64,000 nucleotides of DNA from Streptococcus mitis (GTDB lineage Bacteria > Bacillota > Bacilli > Lactobacillales > Streptococcaceae): positions 8,041-72,040 of the forward strand of contig NZ_WIJK01000011.1 of assembly GCF_009496285.1 (NCBI RefSeq), written 5' to 3'. Positions 33,079-42,042 of this stretch are shown one piece after another. A program made the translations under genes and the position numbers. Within the stretch, counting starts at the first letter, position 1. Every line of letters begins with the position of its first letter. The notes below the pieces were generated by a model. It was given only the letters and a program-made list of their open reading frames with translations. It was not told the origin of the DNA and searched no databases.

Positions 33079-33912
33079 ATGAACCATAAGATTGCAATTT
33101 TATCAGACATACATGGCAACATGACGGCCTTAGCTGGAGTACTTGAGGACGCTAAAAATTTGGGAGCGACTGAATATTGGCTTTTGGGAGATATTTTTCT
33201 TCCTGGGCCGGGAGCAAATGACTTGGTGGCTCTTTTGAAAGGCCTACCCATTACAGCATCCGTTCGAGGAAACTGGGATGATTGTGTTTTAGAGGCTTTA
33301 GATGGGCAATATGGTTTAGAGGATCCTCAAGAAATTCAGCTTCTCAGGATGACTCAGTATCTGATGGAGCGCCTAAACCCAGAGCATATTGATTGGTTGA
33401 GGAATCTACCTATGGTAGCCAAGAAAGAAGTTGAAGGCTTGCGTTTTTCTCTTTCTCATAATTTACCTGAGAAAAATTACGGTGGTGATTTGCTGGTCGA
33501 AAATGGTACAGAAAAATTTGACCAGCTACTTGATGAAGCTACAGATGTAGCCGTCTATGGACATGTCCATAAACAGCTTTTGCGTTATGGTAGTCAAGGT
33601 CAACAAATCATCAATCCAGGTTCGATTGGTATGCCTTATTTTGACTGGAATGGGCTGAAAAATCACCGAGCTCAGTATGCCTTACTTGAAGTTGAAAATG
33701 GTGAATTAGTCAATATTCAATTTCGAAAAATTGCCTATGACTATGAAGCAGAACTAGAATCAGCCAAGGCCAAAGGACTTCCTTTTATCGAAATGTATGA
33801 AGAATTGCGGCGAGAGGACAATTACCAAGGACATAATAGAGATTTGTTAGCTAGTCTAATTGAAAAGCATGACTATGTAGAGGATGTCAAGAATTATTTT
33901 GATTTTTTGTAA
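33079..33912 (+). CDS. Calcineurin-like metallophosphoesterase
   Basis: A 277-residue hydrolase with the metallophosphoesterase motifs in order: SDIHGN (D9, H11), GDIFLPG, GNWDD, SHNLP and GHVHKQ. These bind two metal ions and act on phosphate esters or diesters. It belongs to the YfcE/phosphodiesterase-like group, with true substrate not deducible. The start lies 12 bases after AAAGAAAGAG. It is a single gene with its own promoter, facing the pseudogene at 33976 tail to tail. Confidence 0.85.
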   Translation: MNHKIAILSDIHGNMTALAGVLEDAKNLGATEYWLLGDIFLPGPGANDLVALLKGLPITASVRGNWDDCVLEALDGQYGLEDPQEIQLLRMTQYLMERLNPEHIDWLRNLPMVAKKEVEGLRFSLSHNLPEKNYGGDLLVENGTEKFDQLLDEATDVAVYGHVHKQLLRYGSQGQQIINPGSIGMPYFDWNGLKNHRAQYALLEVENGELVNIQFRKIAYDYEAELESAKAKGLPFIEMYEELRREDNYQGHNRDLLASLIEKHDYVEDVKNYFDFL

Positions 33913-33940
33913 GAGTTGCTTTAATTAACAGATACTAAAT

Positions 33941-33968
33941 AAACGATTGGACGAGCCAATCGTTTTTA
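33941..33968. terminator. Shared terminator between convergent genes
   Basis: AAACGATTGG (33941-33950)/CCAATCGTTT (33956-33965) followed by TTAAT on the plus strand and by TATTTAG on the minus strand. Confidence 0.8.
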
Positions 33969-33975
33969 ATATATC

Positions 33976-34784
33976 TTACTGTAATTGAGATTGATCTGGT
34001 AGGTAAGAACTACCGAGATAAGTTTTGCTGAGTTTTTCAAGGGTTCCATCTTGGTAGAGTTCTTTGAGAACCTTGTCAAATTGTTCTTTAAATTCTTTTT
34101 GGTCGCTTGAGAAGATGATGTAGTTGTTTGGATTGTCATTGCTTTCCAAGTCGACTAGGTTCAAGTCTAAACCTCGGTCTTGGATAATTTTTTGAACAGA
34201 GATTTTATCAAAGATTAGGAAATCAAATTCACCGTTGGCGAGGTCAGTCAGACGCTTAGCCACATCTTCGCCAGAATATTGGATGGTAGCAGGAGTGTCG
34301 GAGTGATTTTGATTCCAGTCCGTAACAACCTTGGCGGTAGAAGTTCCAGTGTCATCCTGGGTTGTTTTACCAGCGATATCTTGAAGAGAGGTAAGAGCCT
34401 TGTCTTTTCTGCTCACGAGAACCAAAGGATTTTTAGCGATGGGGAGTGAATAGAGGTATTTGTCTGCCCTTTCTTTGGTGTAGCTTAAGTTGTTGGCAGC
34501 AGCTTGGTAACGGCCAGCATCCACTCCAGGAAAGATACTTTCCCAAGCTGTTTTTTGAAATTCAATCTTGTATTGATCCAGTTTTTCATCGACTGCTTTG
34601 AAAACCTCAACATCATGTCCGGTCAAATTACCATCTTTTTCAAAATCAAAAGGAGGGATGTCTCCAGCAGTTGCTACGACAATGGTTTTAGGGCTAGTAG
34701 TAGAAGTTGAAGCACTTTCCTGTTTAGATTGTCCACAGGCCACCAACAAGGGACTAATGGCTAATAATAAGAATAATTTTTCAT
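33976..34784 (-). pseudogene. Amino-acid ABC transporter solute-binding lipoprotein, frameshifted in the signal peptide
   Basis: The mature part is intact: a 250-residue SBP_bac_3 domain with lipobox-like LLVACGQSK, then PPFDFEKDGNLTGHDVEV and GKTTQDDTGTSTAKVV, ending YLGSSYLPDQSQ. The natural start, the ATG at 34784 with AAAGGAG upstream, reads ATGAAAAATTATTC. One A is missing from the run (five, at 34777-34781, where six give MKKLFLLLAIS...), so the frame stops at codon 8. Remaining in-frame starts (TTG) lack a site and a signal peptide. No permease or ATPase gene is near. It could be phase-variable through slippage in this short run, or simply dead. Confidence 0.78.
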
Positions 34785-35010
34785 AAGAGTCTCCTTTACT
34801 TAATGGTATCTAGCTTACCAGACAATCAATCAGATATCCAATATATATTTTTTATGGAGATGATAGAGAAACATTATAATTTTAAAATGGAGCCTAGAAC
34901 TGAAAGTGGAATTTGAAAAAAGATAATTTGTTTCACTAATGAAAAATCTCTGCAAGCTCTTTCAAAATATGGTAAAATGGAAGCAGTAGAATTAGAAAAG
35001 GAAATCGATT

Positions 35011-35616
35011 ATGAAATTTCTTGAGTTAAATAAAAAACGTCATGCGACTAAGCATTTTATTGATAAACCAGTTGATCCCAAGGATGTTCGAACAGCTATT
35101 GAAATCGCAACCTTGGCACCGAGTGCTCACAACAGTCAACCTTGGAAGTTTGTTGTGGTTCGTGAGAGAAATGCTGAATTAGCAAAATTAGCTTACGGTT
35201 CAAACTTTGAGCAAGTAGCATCTGCCCCTGTAACCATTGCCTTGTTTACAGATACTGACCTAGCTAAACGTGCTCGCAAGATTGCCCGTGTTGGTGGAGC
35301 AAAGAACTTCTCAGAAGAACAACTTCAGTACTTTATGAAAAATCTTCCAGCAGAGTTTGCGCGTTACAATGAACAACAAATCAGTGACTACCTAGCCCTT
35401 AATGCAGGGTTGGTTGCGATGAACTTAGTCCTTGCATTGACTGACCAGGGAATCGGTTCAAACATTATCCTTGGTTTTGATAAATCAAAAACCAATGAAG
35501 TCTTGGAAATCGAAGAACGCTTCCGTCCAGAGCTCTTGATTACAGTAGGATACACAGACGAGAAGTTGGAACCAAGTTACCGCTTGCCAGTAGATGAAAT
35601 TATCGAAAAAAGATAG
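35011..35616 (+). CDS. Nitroreductase-family FMN oxidoreductase
   Basis: A 201-residue FMN-dependent NAD(P)H oxidoreductase. MKFLELNKKRHATKHF and the FMN-binding stretch APSAHNSQPWKFVVV are typical, and LNAGLVAMNLVLAL with QGIGSNIILGF fits the dimer core. Such proteins reduce nitroaromatics, quinones or flavins; the physiological substrate is not known. GGAAA lies before the ATG. pepV follows ten bases later, with no terminator between, so both may be co-transcribed. Confidence 0.88.
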   Translation: MKFLELNKKRHATKHFIDKPVDPKDVRTAIEIATLAPSAHNSQPWKFVVVRERNAELAKLAYGSNFEQVASAPVTIALFTDTDLAKRARKIARVGGAKNFSEEQLQYFMKNLPAEFARYNEQQISDYLALNAGLVAMNLVLALTDQGIGSNIILGFDKSKTNEVLEIEERFRPELLITVGYTDEKLEPSYRLPVDEIIEKR

Positions 35617-35625
35617 GAAGAAAAA

Positions 35626-37026
35626 ATGACAGTTATTGATTTTACAGCAGAAGTAGAAAAACGTAAAGAAGACCTCTTGGCTGACTTGTTTAGCCTTTTG
35701 GAAATCAACTCAGAACGCGATGACAGTAAGGCAGATGCGCAACATCCTTTTGGACCTGGTCCAGTAAAAGCTTTGGAGAAATTCCTTGAAATCGCAGACC
35801 GTGATGGTTACCCAACAAAAAATGTTGATAACTATGCAGGTCATTTCGAGTTTGGTCAAGGGGAAGAAGTTCTCGGAATCTTTGCCCACATGGACGTAGT
35901 GCCAGCAGGTAGTGGATGGGACACTGATCCTTATACTCCAACCATCAAGGATGGTCGTCTCTATGCGCGTGGTGCTTCAGATGACAAGGGCCCTACAACG
36001 GCTTGTTACTATGGTTTGAAAATCATCAAAGAGCTTGGTCTTCCAACTTCTAAAAAAGTTCGCTTTATTGTCGGAACTGATGAAGAATCAGGTTGGGCAG
36101 ATATGGACTACTATTTTGAGCATGTAGGACTTGCGAAGCCAGACTTTGGATTCTCTCCAGATGCTGAATTCCCTATTATTAATGGTGAAAAAGGAAATAT
36201 CACAGAATATCTTCACTTTGCTGGTGAAAACAAGGGTGAAGCTCGTCTTCACAGCTTCACAGGTGGTTTGCGTGAAAACATGGTGCCAGAATCAGCAACG
36301 GCAGTTGTTTCAGGGGATTTGGCTGATTTGCAAGCGAAACTAGATGCCTTTGTTGCAGAGCACAAGCTTAGAGGAGACATTCAAGAAGAGAACGGCAAGT
36401 ACAAGGTTACGATTATCGGTAAATCTGCTCACGGTGCTATGCCTGCTTCAGGTGTCAATGGTGCGACTTATCTTGCCCTCTTCCTCAGCCAGTTTGCTTT
36501 TGAAGGACCTGCAAAAGACTTCCTTGACATTGCTGGTAAGATTCTTTTGAATGACCACGAAGGGAAAAACTTGAAAGTGGCTCATGTGGATGAAAAGATG
36601 GGTGCCCTTTCTATGAATGCTGGTGTCTTCCGCTTCGACGAATCAAGTGCTGACAATACCATTGCCCTCAACTTCCGTTATCCAAAAGGAACAAGCCCAG
36701 AGCAAATCAAGTCAGTTCTTGAAACCTTGCCAGTTGCTTCAGTTAGCCTCTCTGAACATGGTCACACTCCTCACTACGTACCAATGGAAGATCCACTCGT
36801 TCAAACCTTATTGAATGTTTATGAAAAACAAACAGGTCTTAAAGGTCACGAACAAGTTATCGGTGGTGGAACATTTGGACGTCTCTTAGAGCGTGGTGTA
36901 GCCTACGGTGCTATGTTCCCAGATTCTATCGATACCATGCACCAAGCCAATGAATTTATCGCCTTGGACGATCTTTTCCGTGCTGCAGCAATCTATGCCG
37001 AAGCTATCTATGAATTGATCAAATAA
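35626..37026 (+). CDS. pepV: PepV-type dipeptidase (M20 family)
   Basis: A 466-residue cytosolic zinc dipeptidase of the PepV group, which cleaves dipeptides including beta-Ala dipeptides and completes peptide use. The metal ligands appear in FAHMDVVPAG (His, Asp), SDDKGP, GTDEESG and the C-terminal MHQANEF. The start lies seven bases after AGGAAG. Complete and unremarkable in length. A terminator follows at 37033. Confidence 0.92.
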   Translation: MTVIDFTAEVEKRKEDLLADLFSLLEINSERDDSKADAQHPFGPGPVKALEKFLEIADRDGYPTKNVDNYAGHFEFGQGEEVLGIFAHMDVVPAGSGWDTDPYTPTIKDGRLYARGASDDKGPTTACYYGLKIIKELGLPTSKKVRFIVGTDEESGWADMDYYFEHVGLAKPDFGFSPDAEFPIINGEKGNITEYLHFAGENKGEARLHSFTGGLRENMVPESATAVVSGDLADLQAKLDAFVAEHKLRGDIQEENGKYKVTIIGKSAHGAMPASGVNGATYLALFLSQFAFEGPAKDFLDIAGKILLNDHEGKNLKVAHVDEKMGALSMNAGVFRFDESSADNTIALNFRYPKGTSPEQIKSVLETLPVASVSLSEHGHTPHYVPMEDPLVQTLLNVYEKQTGLKGHEQVIGGGTFGRLLERGVAYGAMFPDSIDTMHQANEFIALDDLFRAAAIYAEAIYELIK

Positions 37027-37032
37027 TGCTAT

Positions 37033-37066
37033 AGAAGTCTGAGATTTAATGCTTAGACTTCTTTTT
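37033..37066 (+). terminator. Terminator of the nitroreductase-pepV unit
   Basis: AGAAGTCT (37033-37040)/AGACTTCT (37055-37062) with a TTTTT tail. It ends just before the ribosome binding site of the next gene. Confidence 0.7.
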
Positions 37067-37079
37067 GGAGGGAAAGCAG

Positions 37080-37670
37080 ATGTCTCAAATCGAAAGAATC
37101 AAGCAAGCTATCATGGAAGATCCACAGAATGCCAGCTATACTGAGCAAGGCATCGAGCCACTCTTTGCAGCACCAAAAACAGCTCGTATCAATATCATTG
37201 GCCAGGCACCTGGTCTCAAAACCCAGGAAGCAGGACTATACTGGAAGGATAAAAGTGGTGACCGCCTGCGCGAGTGGCTAGGTGTGGATGAAGACACCTT
37301 TTACAATTCAGGTTACTTTGCAGTCATGCCCATGGATTTCTACTTTCCAGGTCATGGGAAATCGGGTGACCTACCACCTCGTCCAGGTTTTGCAGAAAAA
37401 TGGCATCCAGAACTCTTGAAGGAATTACCAGATATTCAATTAACCCTCTTGATTGGTCAGTATGCCCAAGCCTACTATCTACATGAGAAAGTTAGTGGCA
37501 AGGTGACAGACCGTGTGCATCGGTTCAAGGATTATTTGCCTGATTATTTCCCTCTGGTACATCCTTCACCCCGTAATCAAATCTGGATGAAAAAAAATCC
37601 TTGGTTTGAGGCAGAAGTAGTGCCTGACTTGAAAGATAGAATACAAAAAATTCTCGGAGAAGAAAAATGA
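37080..37670 (+). CDS. Uracil-DNA glycosylase-superfamily protein
   Basis: A 196-residue protein in the uracil-DNA-glycosylase fold (DUF4031/UDG-like families). The GQAPGLK loop near residue 41, PRPGFAEKW and LVHPSPRNQIWMK (the conserved HPSPRN motif) are those of SMUG/UDG-like enzymes. The expected role is removal of uracil or deaminated bases, although some members have lost catalysis. The start is ATG 37080 with GGAGG; an upstream TTG covers that site. It overlaps the rhodanese gene by four bases. Confidence 0.82.
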   Translation: MSQIERIKQAIMEDPQNASYTEQGIEPLFAAPKTARINIIGQAPGLKTQEAGLYWKDKSGDRLREWLGVDEDTFYNSGYFAVMPMDFYFPGHGKSGDLPPRPGFAEKWHPELLKELPDIQLTLLIGQYAQAYYLHEKVSGKVTDRVHRFKDYLPDYFPLVHPSPRNQIWMKKNPWFEAEVVPDLKDRIQKILGEEK

Positions 37671-37948
37671 AAGAAATTACTTTTAACAATTTTTACCAGC
37701 TTTATCAGAAAGAGTCGCTTTCTGTATTGGATGTGAGAGAAGTAGAGGAATTTGAGGCTCTTCATTTAGAAGGTGTTCGTAATTTCCCTCTCAGTCAACT
37801 GGCTGATGCTTATGAACAACTAGATAAAACCCAGCCTTACTATGTGATTTGTAAGTCAGGTATCCGTTCAGCACGTGCCTGCCAATTTTTAACAGAACAA
37901 GGCTATGAGGTTGTCAATGTCCAAGGTGGCATGGATGCCTTAGAATAA
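37667..37948 (+). CDS. Rhodanese-domain protein
   Basis: A 93-residue single rhodanese domain with active-site loop CKSGIRS and catalytic C62. Such proteins move sulfane sulfur between acceptors. It begins in ATGA overlap with the preceding UDG-like gene, so both are translationally coupled, though no functional link is known. Followed by a strong terminator. Confidence 0.9.
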   Translation: MKEITFNNFYQLYQKESLSVLDVREVEEFEALHLEGVRNFPLSQLADAYEQLDKTQPYYVICKSGIRSARACQFLTEQGYEVVNVQGGMDALE

Positions 37949-37956
37949 GAAAAATT

Positions 37957-38003
37957 TCCTTCGAAACCTTTTAAAAATGAGAAAGGACTCGAAGGATTTT
38001 TTT
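37957..38003 (+). terminator. Terminator after the rhodanese gene
   Basis: TCCTTCGA (37957-37964)/TCGAAGGA (37989-37996) with an inner CCTTT/AAAGG stem, then T7. Confidence 0.82.
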
Positions 38004-38008
38004 GCATT

Positions 38009-38023
38009 AAAATTCGGAAAATT
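38009..38023 (+). promoter_or_regulatory. CodY-like box upstream of brnQ
   Basis: AAAATTCGGAAAATT matches the CodY consensus at 12 of 15 positions, 50 bases upstream of the extended -10 of brnQ. CodY control of branched-chain amino-acid uptake is well known in low-GC Gram-positives. Confidence 0.5.
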
Positions 38024-38072
38024 GAAAACATTTTAGAATTATTTCGTGACAGCCTTTTCTAGCCTTTAATCA

Positions 38073-38081
38073 TGTTATACT
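38073..38081 (+). promoter_or_regulatory. brnQ promoter (extended -10)
   Basis: TGTTATACT: extended TG at 38073-38074 and TATACT at 38076-38081. No clear -35. AAGGAG (38104-38109) lies before the ATG at 38115. Confidence 0.65.
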
Positions 38082-38114
38082 AAGAAAGTATTTTATTTTT
38101 AATAAGGAGAGTTT

Positions 38115-39440
38115 ATGGCTAAAAAAGGTGCTTTAACAGGATTACTCCTGTTTGGAATATTTTTTGGAGCAGGTAACTTGATTTTCCCTCCAACTCTAGG
38201 CGCACAGTCTGGAGAAAACTTTCTCCCTGCCATTGCAGGATTTGTATTTTCGGGTGTTGGGATTGCCGTCCTAACTTTGATTATTGGAACCCTTAATCCG
38301 AAGGGTTATATCTATGAAATTTCTAAGAAAATTTCACCATGGTTTGCGACGATTTATCTTGCAGTTTTGTACTTGTCGATTGGCCCATTCTTTGCCATCC
38401 CTCGTACAGCAACGACATCGTTTGAAGTGGGTATTAGTCCACTCTTGGATCAAGCAGATAAAGGTTTAGGTTTGATTGTCTTCACCATTCTCTACTTTGT
38501 AGCTGCCTACCTAATCTCGTTGAATCCTTCAAAAATCTTGGATCGTATCGGTCGAGTCTTGACTCCAGTTTTTGCCATCTTAATTGTTATTCTGGTTATT
38601 CTTGGAGCTTTCAAGTATGGCGGGAACGCACCACAAGCAGCGTCAGGAGCTTATCAAGCATCAGCCTTTGGTGCAGGTTTCCTTGAAGGATACAATACGC
38701 TTGATGCGCTTGCATCGGTTGCCTTCAGTGTTATTGCAGTACAAACCTTGAAACAACTTGGTTTCTCAAGTAAGAAAGAGTACATTTCAACCATTTGGGT
38801 TGTTGGAATCGTTGTAGCACTCGGATTTAGTGCTCTCTACATCGGTCTAGGTTTCTTGGGCAATCATTTCCCAGTAACAGAAGAAGCAATGAAGAGTGGA
38901 ACTCCTGGAGTTTATATCTTGTCTCAAGCGACTCAAGAAATCTTTGGTTCTACTGCTCAGCTTTTCCTTGCGGCTATGGTAACCGTTACTTGCTTTACAA
39001 CGACTGTAGGGTTGATTGTATCAACTGCCGAGTTCTTTAACGGACGTTTCCCACAAGTCAGCTACAAGGTTTATGCGACAGTCTTTACCTTGATTGGTTT
39101 TGCCATTGCAAATCTTGGTTTGAGTGCTATTATTAAGTACTCTGTACCAGTTCTCGTTATTTTGTACCCAATTACGATTGCCATTGTCATGATTGTGATT
39201 GTGAACAAGTTTGTTGCTCTTTCAAAACCAGGAATGCAATTAACGGTTGGTATTGTCACAGCCATTGCTATTGCAAGTGTTTTAGGATCTACTTTTAAAG
39301 TTGAGGTCCTTGCAAATATCGTGAACGCTCTACCATTTGCGGAGGCTTCTCTGCCATGGTTGGTACCAGCTATTATCGGTATTCTGCTTTCTCTTGTTCT
39401 TCCAAATAAACAAGAAAGTGAAGCTTTTGAAATGGAATAA
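38115..39440 (+). CDS. brnQ: BrnQ branched-chain amino acid carrier (LIVCS family)
   Basis: A 441-residue, about 12-helix sodium-coupled carrier for leucine, isoleucine and valine. It begins MAKKGALTGLLLFGIFFGAGN, with the LIFPPTLGAQSG motif typical of BrnQ. A CodY-like site lies 90 bases upstream, which would link uptake to intracellular branched-chain amino-acid levels sensed by the CodY encoded at 4677. Monocistronic between terminators. Confidence 0.93.
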   Translation: MAKKGALTGLLLFGIFFGAGNLIFPPTLGAQSGENFLPAIAGFVFSGVGIAVLTLIIGTLNPKGYIYEISKKISPWFATIYLAVLYLSIGPFFAIPRTATTSFEVGISPLLDQADKGLGLIVFTILYFVAAYLISLNPSKILDRIGRVLTPVFAILIVILVILGAFKYGGNAPQAASGAYQASAFGAGFLEGYNTLDALASVAFSVIAVQTLKQLGFSSKKEYISTIWVVGIVVALGFSALYIGLGFLGNHFPVTEEAMKSGTPGVYILSQATQEIFGSTAQLFLAAMVTVTCFTTTVGLIVSTAEFFNGRFPQVSYKVYATVFTLIGFAIANLGLSAIIKYSVPVLVILYPITIAIVMIVIVNKFVALSKPGMQLTVGIVTAIAIASVLGSTFKVEVLANIVNALPFAEASLPWLVPAIIGILLSLVLPNKQESEAFEME

Positions 39441-39447
39441 TCACTAA

Positions 39448-39492
39448 AATCACTTTTGTAGCTAAGTCTACAGGAGTGATTTTCTTTTTTTA
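39448..39492 (+). terminator. brnQ terminator
   Basis: AATCACT (39449-39455)/AGTGATT (39476-39482) with an inner TTGTAG/CTACAG stem, then TTCTTTTTTT. Confidence 0.78.
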
Positions 39493-39537
39493 TCCGATGA
39501 TAAATGTGTTATAATAGGTAGCAAAAGAGGTGAAGAA

Positions 39538-40575
39538 ATGAATCAAACTGTAGAATATATCAAAGAACTAACTGCTATTGCGTCACCAACAGGTTTTACG
39601 CGTGAAATTACGAATTATTTAGTTGAGACGCTTGAAAAACTAGGCTATCAACCTATTCGTACTGCTAAAGGTGGAGTGAATGTTACCATTAAAGGTAAAA
39701 ATAATGAGCAACATCGCTATGTAACTGCCCATGTGGATACCCTGGGAGCTATCGTTCGCGCTGTTAAACCAGATGGTCGTCTCAAAATGGACCGTATCGG
39801 TGGTTATCCTTGGAATATGATTGAGGGTGAAAACTGTACGGTCCATGTAGCTAATACAGGGAAAACTATTTCAGGTACGATTTTGATCCACCAAACTTCT
39901 TGTCACGTTTACAAAGATGCGGGAACAGCGGAACGTACACAGGACAATATGGAAGTTCGTTTGGATGAAAAAGTGACCAATGAAAAAGAAACACGCGCAC
40001 TCGGTATCGAGGTTGGTGATTTTATCAGCTTTGACCCACGAACTGTCGTGACTGAGACAGGCTTTATCAAGTCTCGTCATTTGGATGACAAGGTCAGCGC
40101 AGCTATTCTCCTTAATCTCCTCAAAGTCTACAAAGAAGAAGGAATTGAACTTCCTGTCACTACGCATTTTGCCTTTTCAGTCTTTGAAGAAGTGGGGCAT
40201 GGTGCTAACTCAAGCATCCCTAGTCAAGTTGTCGAATATCTAGCTGTGGATATGGGAGCAATGGGAGATGATCAGCAGACAGACGATTACACAGTCTCTA
40301 TCTGTGTCAAGGATGCTTCAGGTCCTTATCACTATGAATTCCGTCAACACTTGGTTGCCCTTGCAAAAGAGCAAGACATTCCATTCAAACTAGATATCTA
40401 TCCATTTTATGGTTCTGATGCTTCTGCAGCGATGTCAGCTGGAGCAGAGGTTAAGCACGCTCTTCTAGGAGCAGGTATTGAGTCAAGTCACTCTTATGAG
40501 CGTACTCATATCGATTCTGTAGTTGCTACTGAGCGTATGGTGGATGCTTACCTCAATAGTGGATTGGTAGACTAA
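39538..40575 (+). CDS. M42-family metallo-aminopeptidase
   Basis: A 345-residue aminopeptidase of the PepA/Frv group. Metal ligands are in HVDTLG, RHLDDK, FEEVGHG (catalytic glutamates) and VDMGAM, with a final THIDS histidine. M42 enzymes form large tetrahedral oligomers and trim peptides released by the proteasome-like machinery or uptake. It is close to but not the same as the 354-residue glutamyl aminopeptidase PepA of pneumococcus. AAGAGGTGA precedes the ATG. The HIT gene starts one base after the stop. Confidence 0.85.
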   Translation: MNQTVEYIKELTAIASPTGFTREITNYLVETLEKLGYQPIRTAKGGVNVTIKGKNNEQHRYVTAHVDTLGAIVRAVKPDGRLKMDRIGGYPWNMIEGENCTVHVANTGKTISGTILIHQTSCHVYKDAGTAERTQDNMEVRLDEKVTNEKETRALGIEVGDFISFDPRTVVTETGFIKSRHLDDKVSAAILLNLLKVYKEEGIELPVTTHFAFSVFEEVGHGANSSIPSQVVEYLAVDMGAMGDDQQTDDYTVSICVKDASGPYHYEFRQHLVALAKEQDIPFKLDIYPFYGSDASAAMSAGAEVKHALLGAGIESSHSYERTHIDSVVATERMVDAYLNSGLVD

Positions 40576-40576
40576 G

Positions 40577-41038
40577 ATGTGCCTCATCTGTCAACGAATT
40601 GAATTGATTAAGGCGGGGGAAAATCCCTATTTTGTAAAAGAACTGGAAACAGGCTATGTTGTTATTGGTGATCATCAGTATTTTGAAGGTTACACTCTGT
40701 TTTTAGCCAAGGAACATGTCACAGAATTACATCATCTACCTCCAAGTGTTAAACTTCGTTTTTTAGAGGAAATGAGTCTGGTTCAGGAAGCAGTTTCTAA
40801 AGCTTTTTCTGCTGAAAAAATGAATGTAGAGTTATTGGGAAATGGAGATGCACATGCTCACTGGCATATTTTCCCCAGACGAGAGGGTGATATGAAGGGA
40901 CACGGTCTTAATGGTCGTGGTCCAGTTTGGTGGGTTCCTTGGGAAGAAATGGCAGCAGAAGATTGCCAAGCGCAACCGAAACAATTAGAAAACTTAATCC
41001 AAACTTTATCTGTTGAATTGGATAAAGTTATCATATGA
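40577..41038 (+). CDS. HIT-family protein (nucleotide hydrolase/transferase)
   Basis: A 153-residue histidine-triad protein with HAHWHIFPR (H93, H95, H97), the catalytic triad of HIT enzymes that act on AMP-linked compounds or adenylated metabolites. Near the N terminus CLIC may bind zinc. It is located one base after the M42 gene and eleven before ldcB, so it sits in one operon with both. No obvious substrate. Confidence 0.88.
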   Translation: MCLICQRIELIKAGENPYFVKELETGYVVIGDHQYFEGYTLFLAKEHVTELHHLPPSVKLRFLEEMSLVQEAVSKAFSAEKMNVELLGNGDAHAHWHIFPRREGDMKGHGLNGRGPVWWVPWEEMAAEDCQAQPKQLENLIQTLSVELDKVII

Positions 41039-41049
41039 AAGGATAAATC

Positions 41050-41766
41050 ATGAAAAAAAGATACCTTATCTTGTCAGGACTACTAGCCCTAACATTGGCG
41101 GCTTGTTCGCAAGAAAAACCAGCAACTTCTGACGCAAAAGCTTCTTCAGAGCAAAAGACTGTACAAGAAGGAACCGCGGGAAGTAAGTCTCAGGAAGCGA
41201 GCCCAAAAAAGGCAGAAGTGGTCAATAAGGGAGACTACTTTAGCATTCAAGGCAAGTACGATGAAATCATCGTAGCAAATAAACACTATCCATTGTCTAA
41301 AGACTATAATCCAGGGGAAAATCCAACAGCCAAGGCTGAGTTGGTCAAACTCATCAAAGCTATGCAAGAGGCAGGATTCCCGATTAGCGATCATTACAGT
41401 GGCTTTAGAAGTTATGAGACTCAGACTCAACTTTACCAGGAATACGTTAATCAAGATGGAAAGGCAGAGGCTGACCGCTATTCGGCAAGACCTGGTTATA
41501 GTGAACACCAAACTGGTCTGGCTTTTGACCTGATCGGAACAAATGGAGACCTAGTCACTGAAGAAAAGGCAGCCCAATGGCTTTTGGACCATGCAGCAGA
41601 CTATGGCTTTGTCGTTCGTTATCTAAAAGGTAAGGAAAAGGAAACCGGTTATATGGCTGAAGAATGGCACCTTCGCTATGTTGGCAAAGAAGCCAAAGAA
41701 ATTGCAGCTAGTGGTCTCAGTTTAGAAGAGTACTATGGATTTGAAGGTGGAGACTATGTTGATTAG
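41050..41766 (+). CDS. ldcB: LdcB/DacB L,D-carboxypeptidase lipoprotein
   Basis: A 238-residue lipoprotein with lipobox LTLAAC (C19) and a Ser/Lys/Glu-rich linker (residues 22-58), then a VanY-type metallopeptidase domain. The zinc site motifs SGFRSYETQ, SARPGYSEHQTGLAFDL (His and Asp) and EEWHLRYVG (His) are intact. The pneumococcal enzyme trims stem tetrapeptides to tripeptides in the wall, acting outside the membrane. It shares the operon with the HIT gene. AAAGGA lies before the ATG. It has no terminator distinct from the pheS promoter region. Confidence 0.93.
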   Translation: MKKRYLILSGLLALTLAACSQEKPATSDAKASSEQKTVQEGTAGSKSQEASPKKAEVVNKGDYFSIQGKYDEIIVANKHYPLSKDYNPGENPTAKAELVKLIKAMQEAGFPISDHYSGFRSYETQTQLYQEYVNQDGKAEADRYSARPGYSEHQTGLAFDLIGTNGDLVTEEKAAQWLLDHAADYGFVVRYLKGKEKETGYMAEEWHLRYVGKEAKEIAASGLSLEEYYGFEGGDYVD

Positions 41767-41778
41767 TCGCAAAACATC

Positions 41779-41807
41779 TTGCAAGATTACTTAAATTTTG
41801 ATAAAAT
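41779..41807 (+). promoter_or_regulatory. Promoter of the pheS T-box leader
   Basis: TTGCAA (41779-41784), 17 bases, TAAAAT (41802-41807) with TG at 41799-41800. Start expected near 41814. Confidence 0.78.
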
Positions 41808-41821
41808 GAATAATAATTAAA

Positions 41822-42016
41822 TAGAAATCTGCAAGACTAGTAACTCAAGGGAAATATATCAGGGAGGAGAGCCGTGACTGCAAGCTCTCTATATGAAAGT
41901 TGGGTGAATTCACTTGCGCATGGATTTAGAAATGAAGGTCTGACTTGTCAGATAAAAACGGATGGTACCGCGTGTCAACGCTCCGAGTGGAGTTTTTGGC
42001 ATGTGGTTTTCTTTTT
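41822..42016 (+). ncRNA. T-box leader of the pheST operon
   Basis: The T-box sequence AAAACGGATGGTACCGCG (41955-41972) is diagnostic. Upstream lies the stem I region, with GGGAGGAGAG and CTCTC halves. The downstream terminator CGCTCC-gagt-GGAG is followed by TTTTTGG and a later T run. Position and gene say the specifier should read Phe (TTC or TTT). A TTC occurs in GTGAATTCACTT (41904-41915), but I cannot fold stem I reliably by eye. Uncharged tRNA-Phe would stabilise the antiterminator. Confidence 0.85.
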
Positions 42017-42042
42017 ATCTACGAGAGACTGATGGAGGAATT

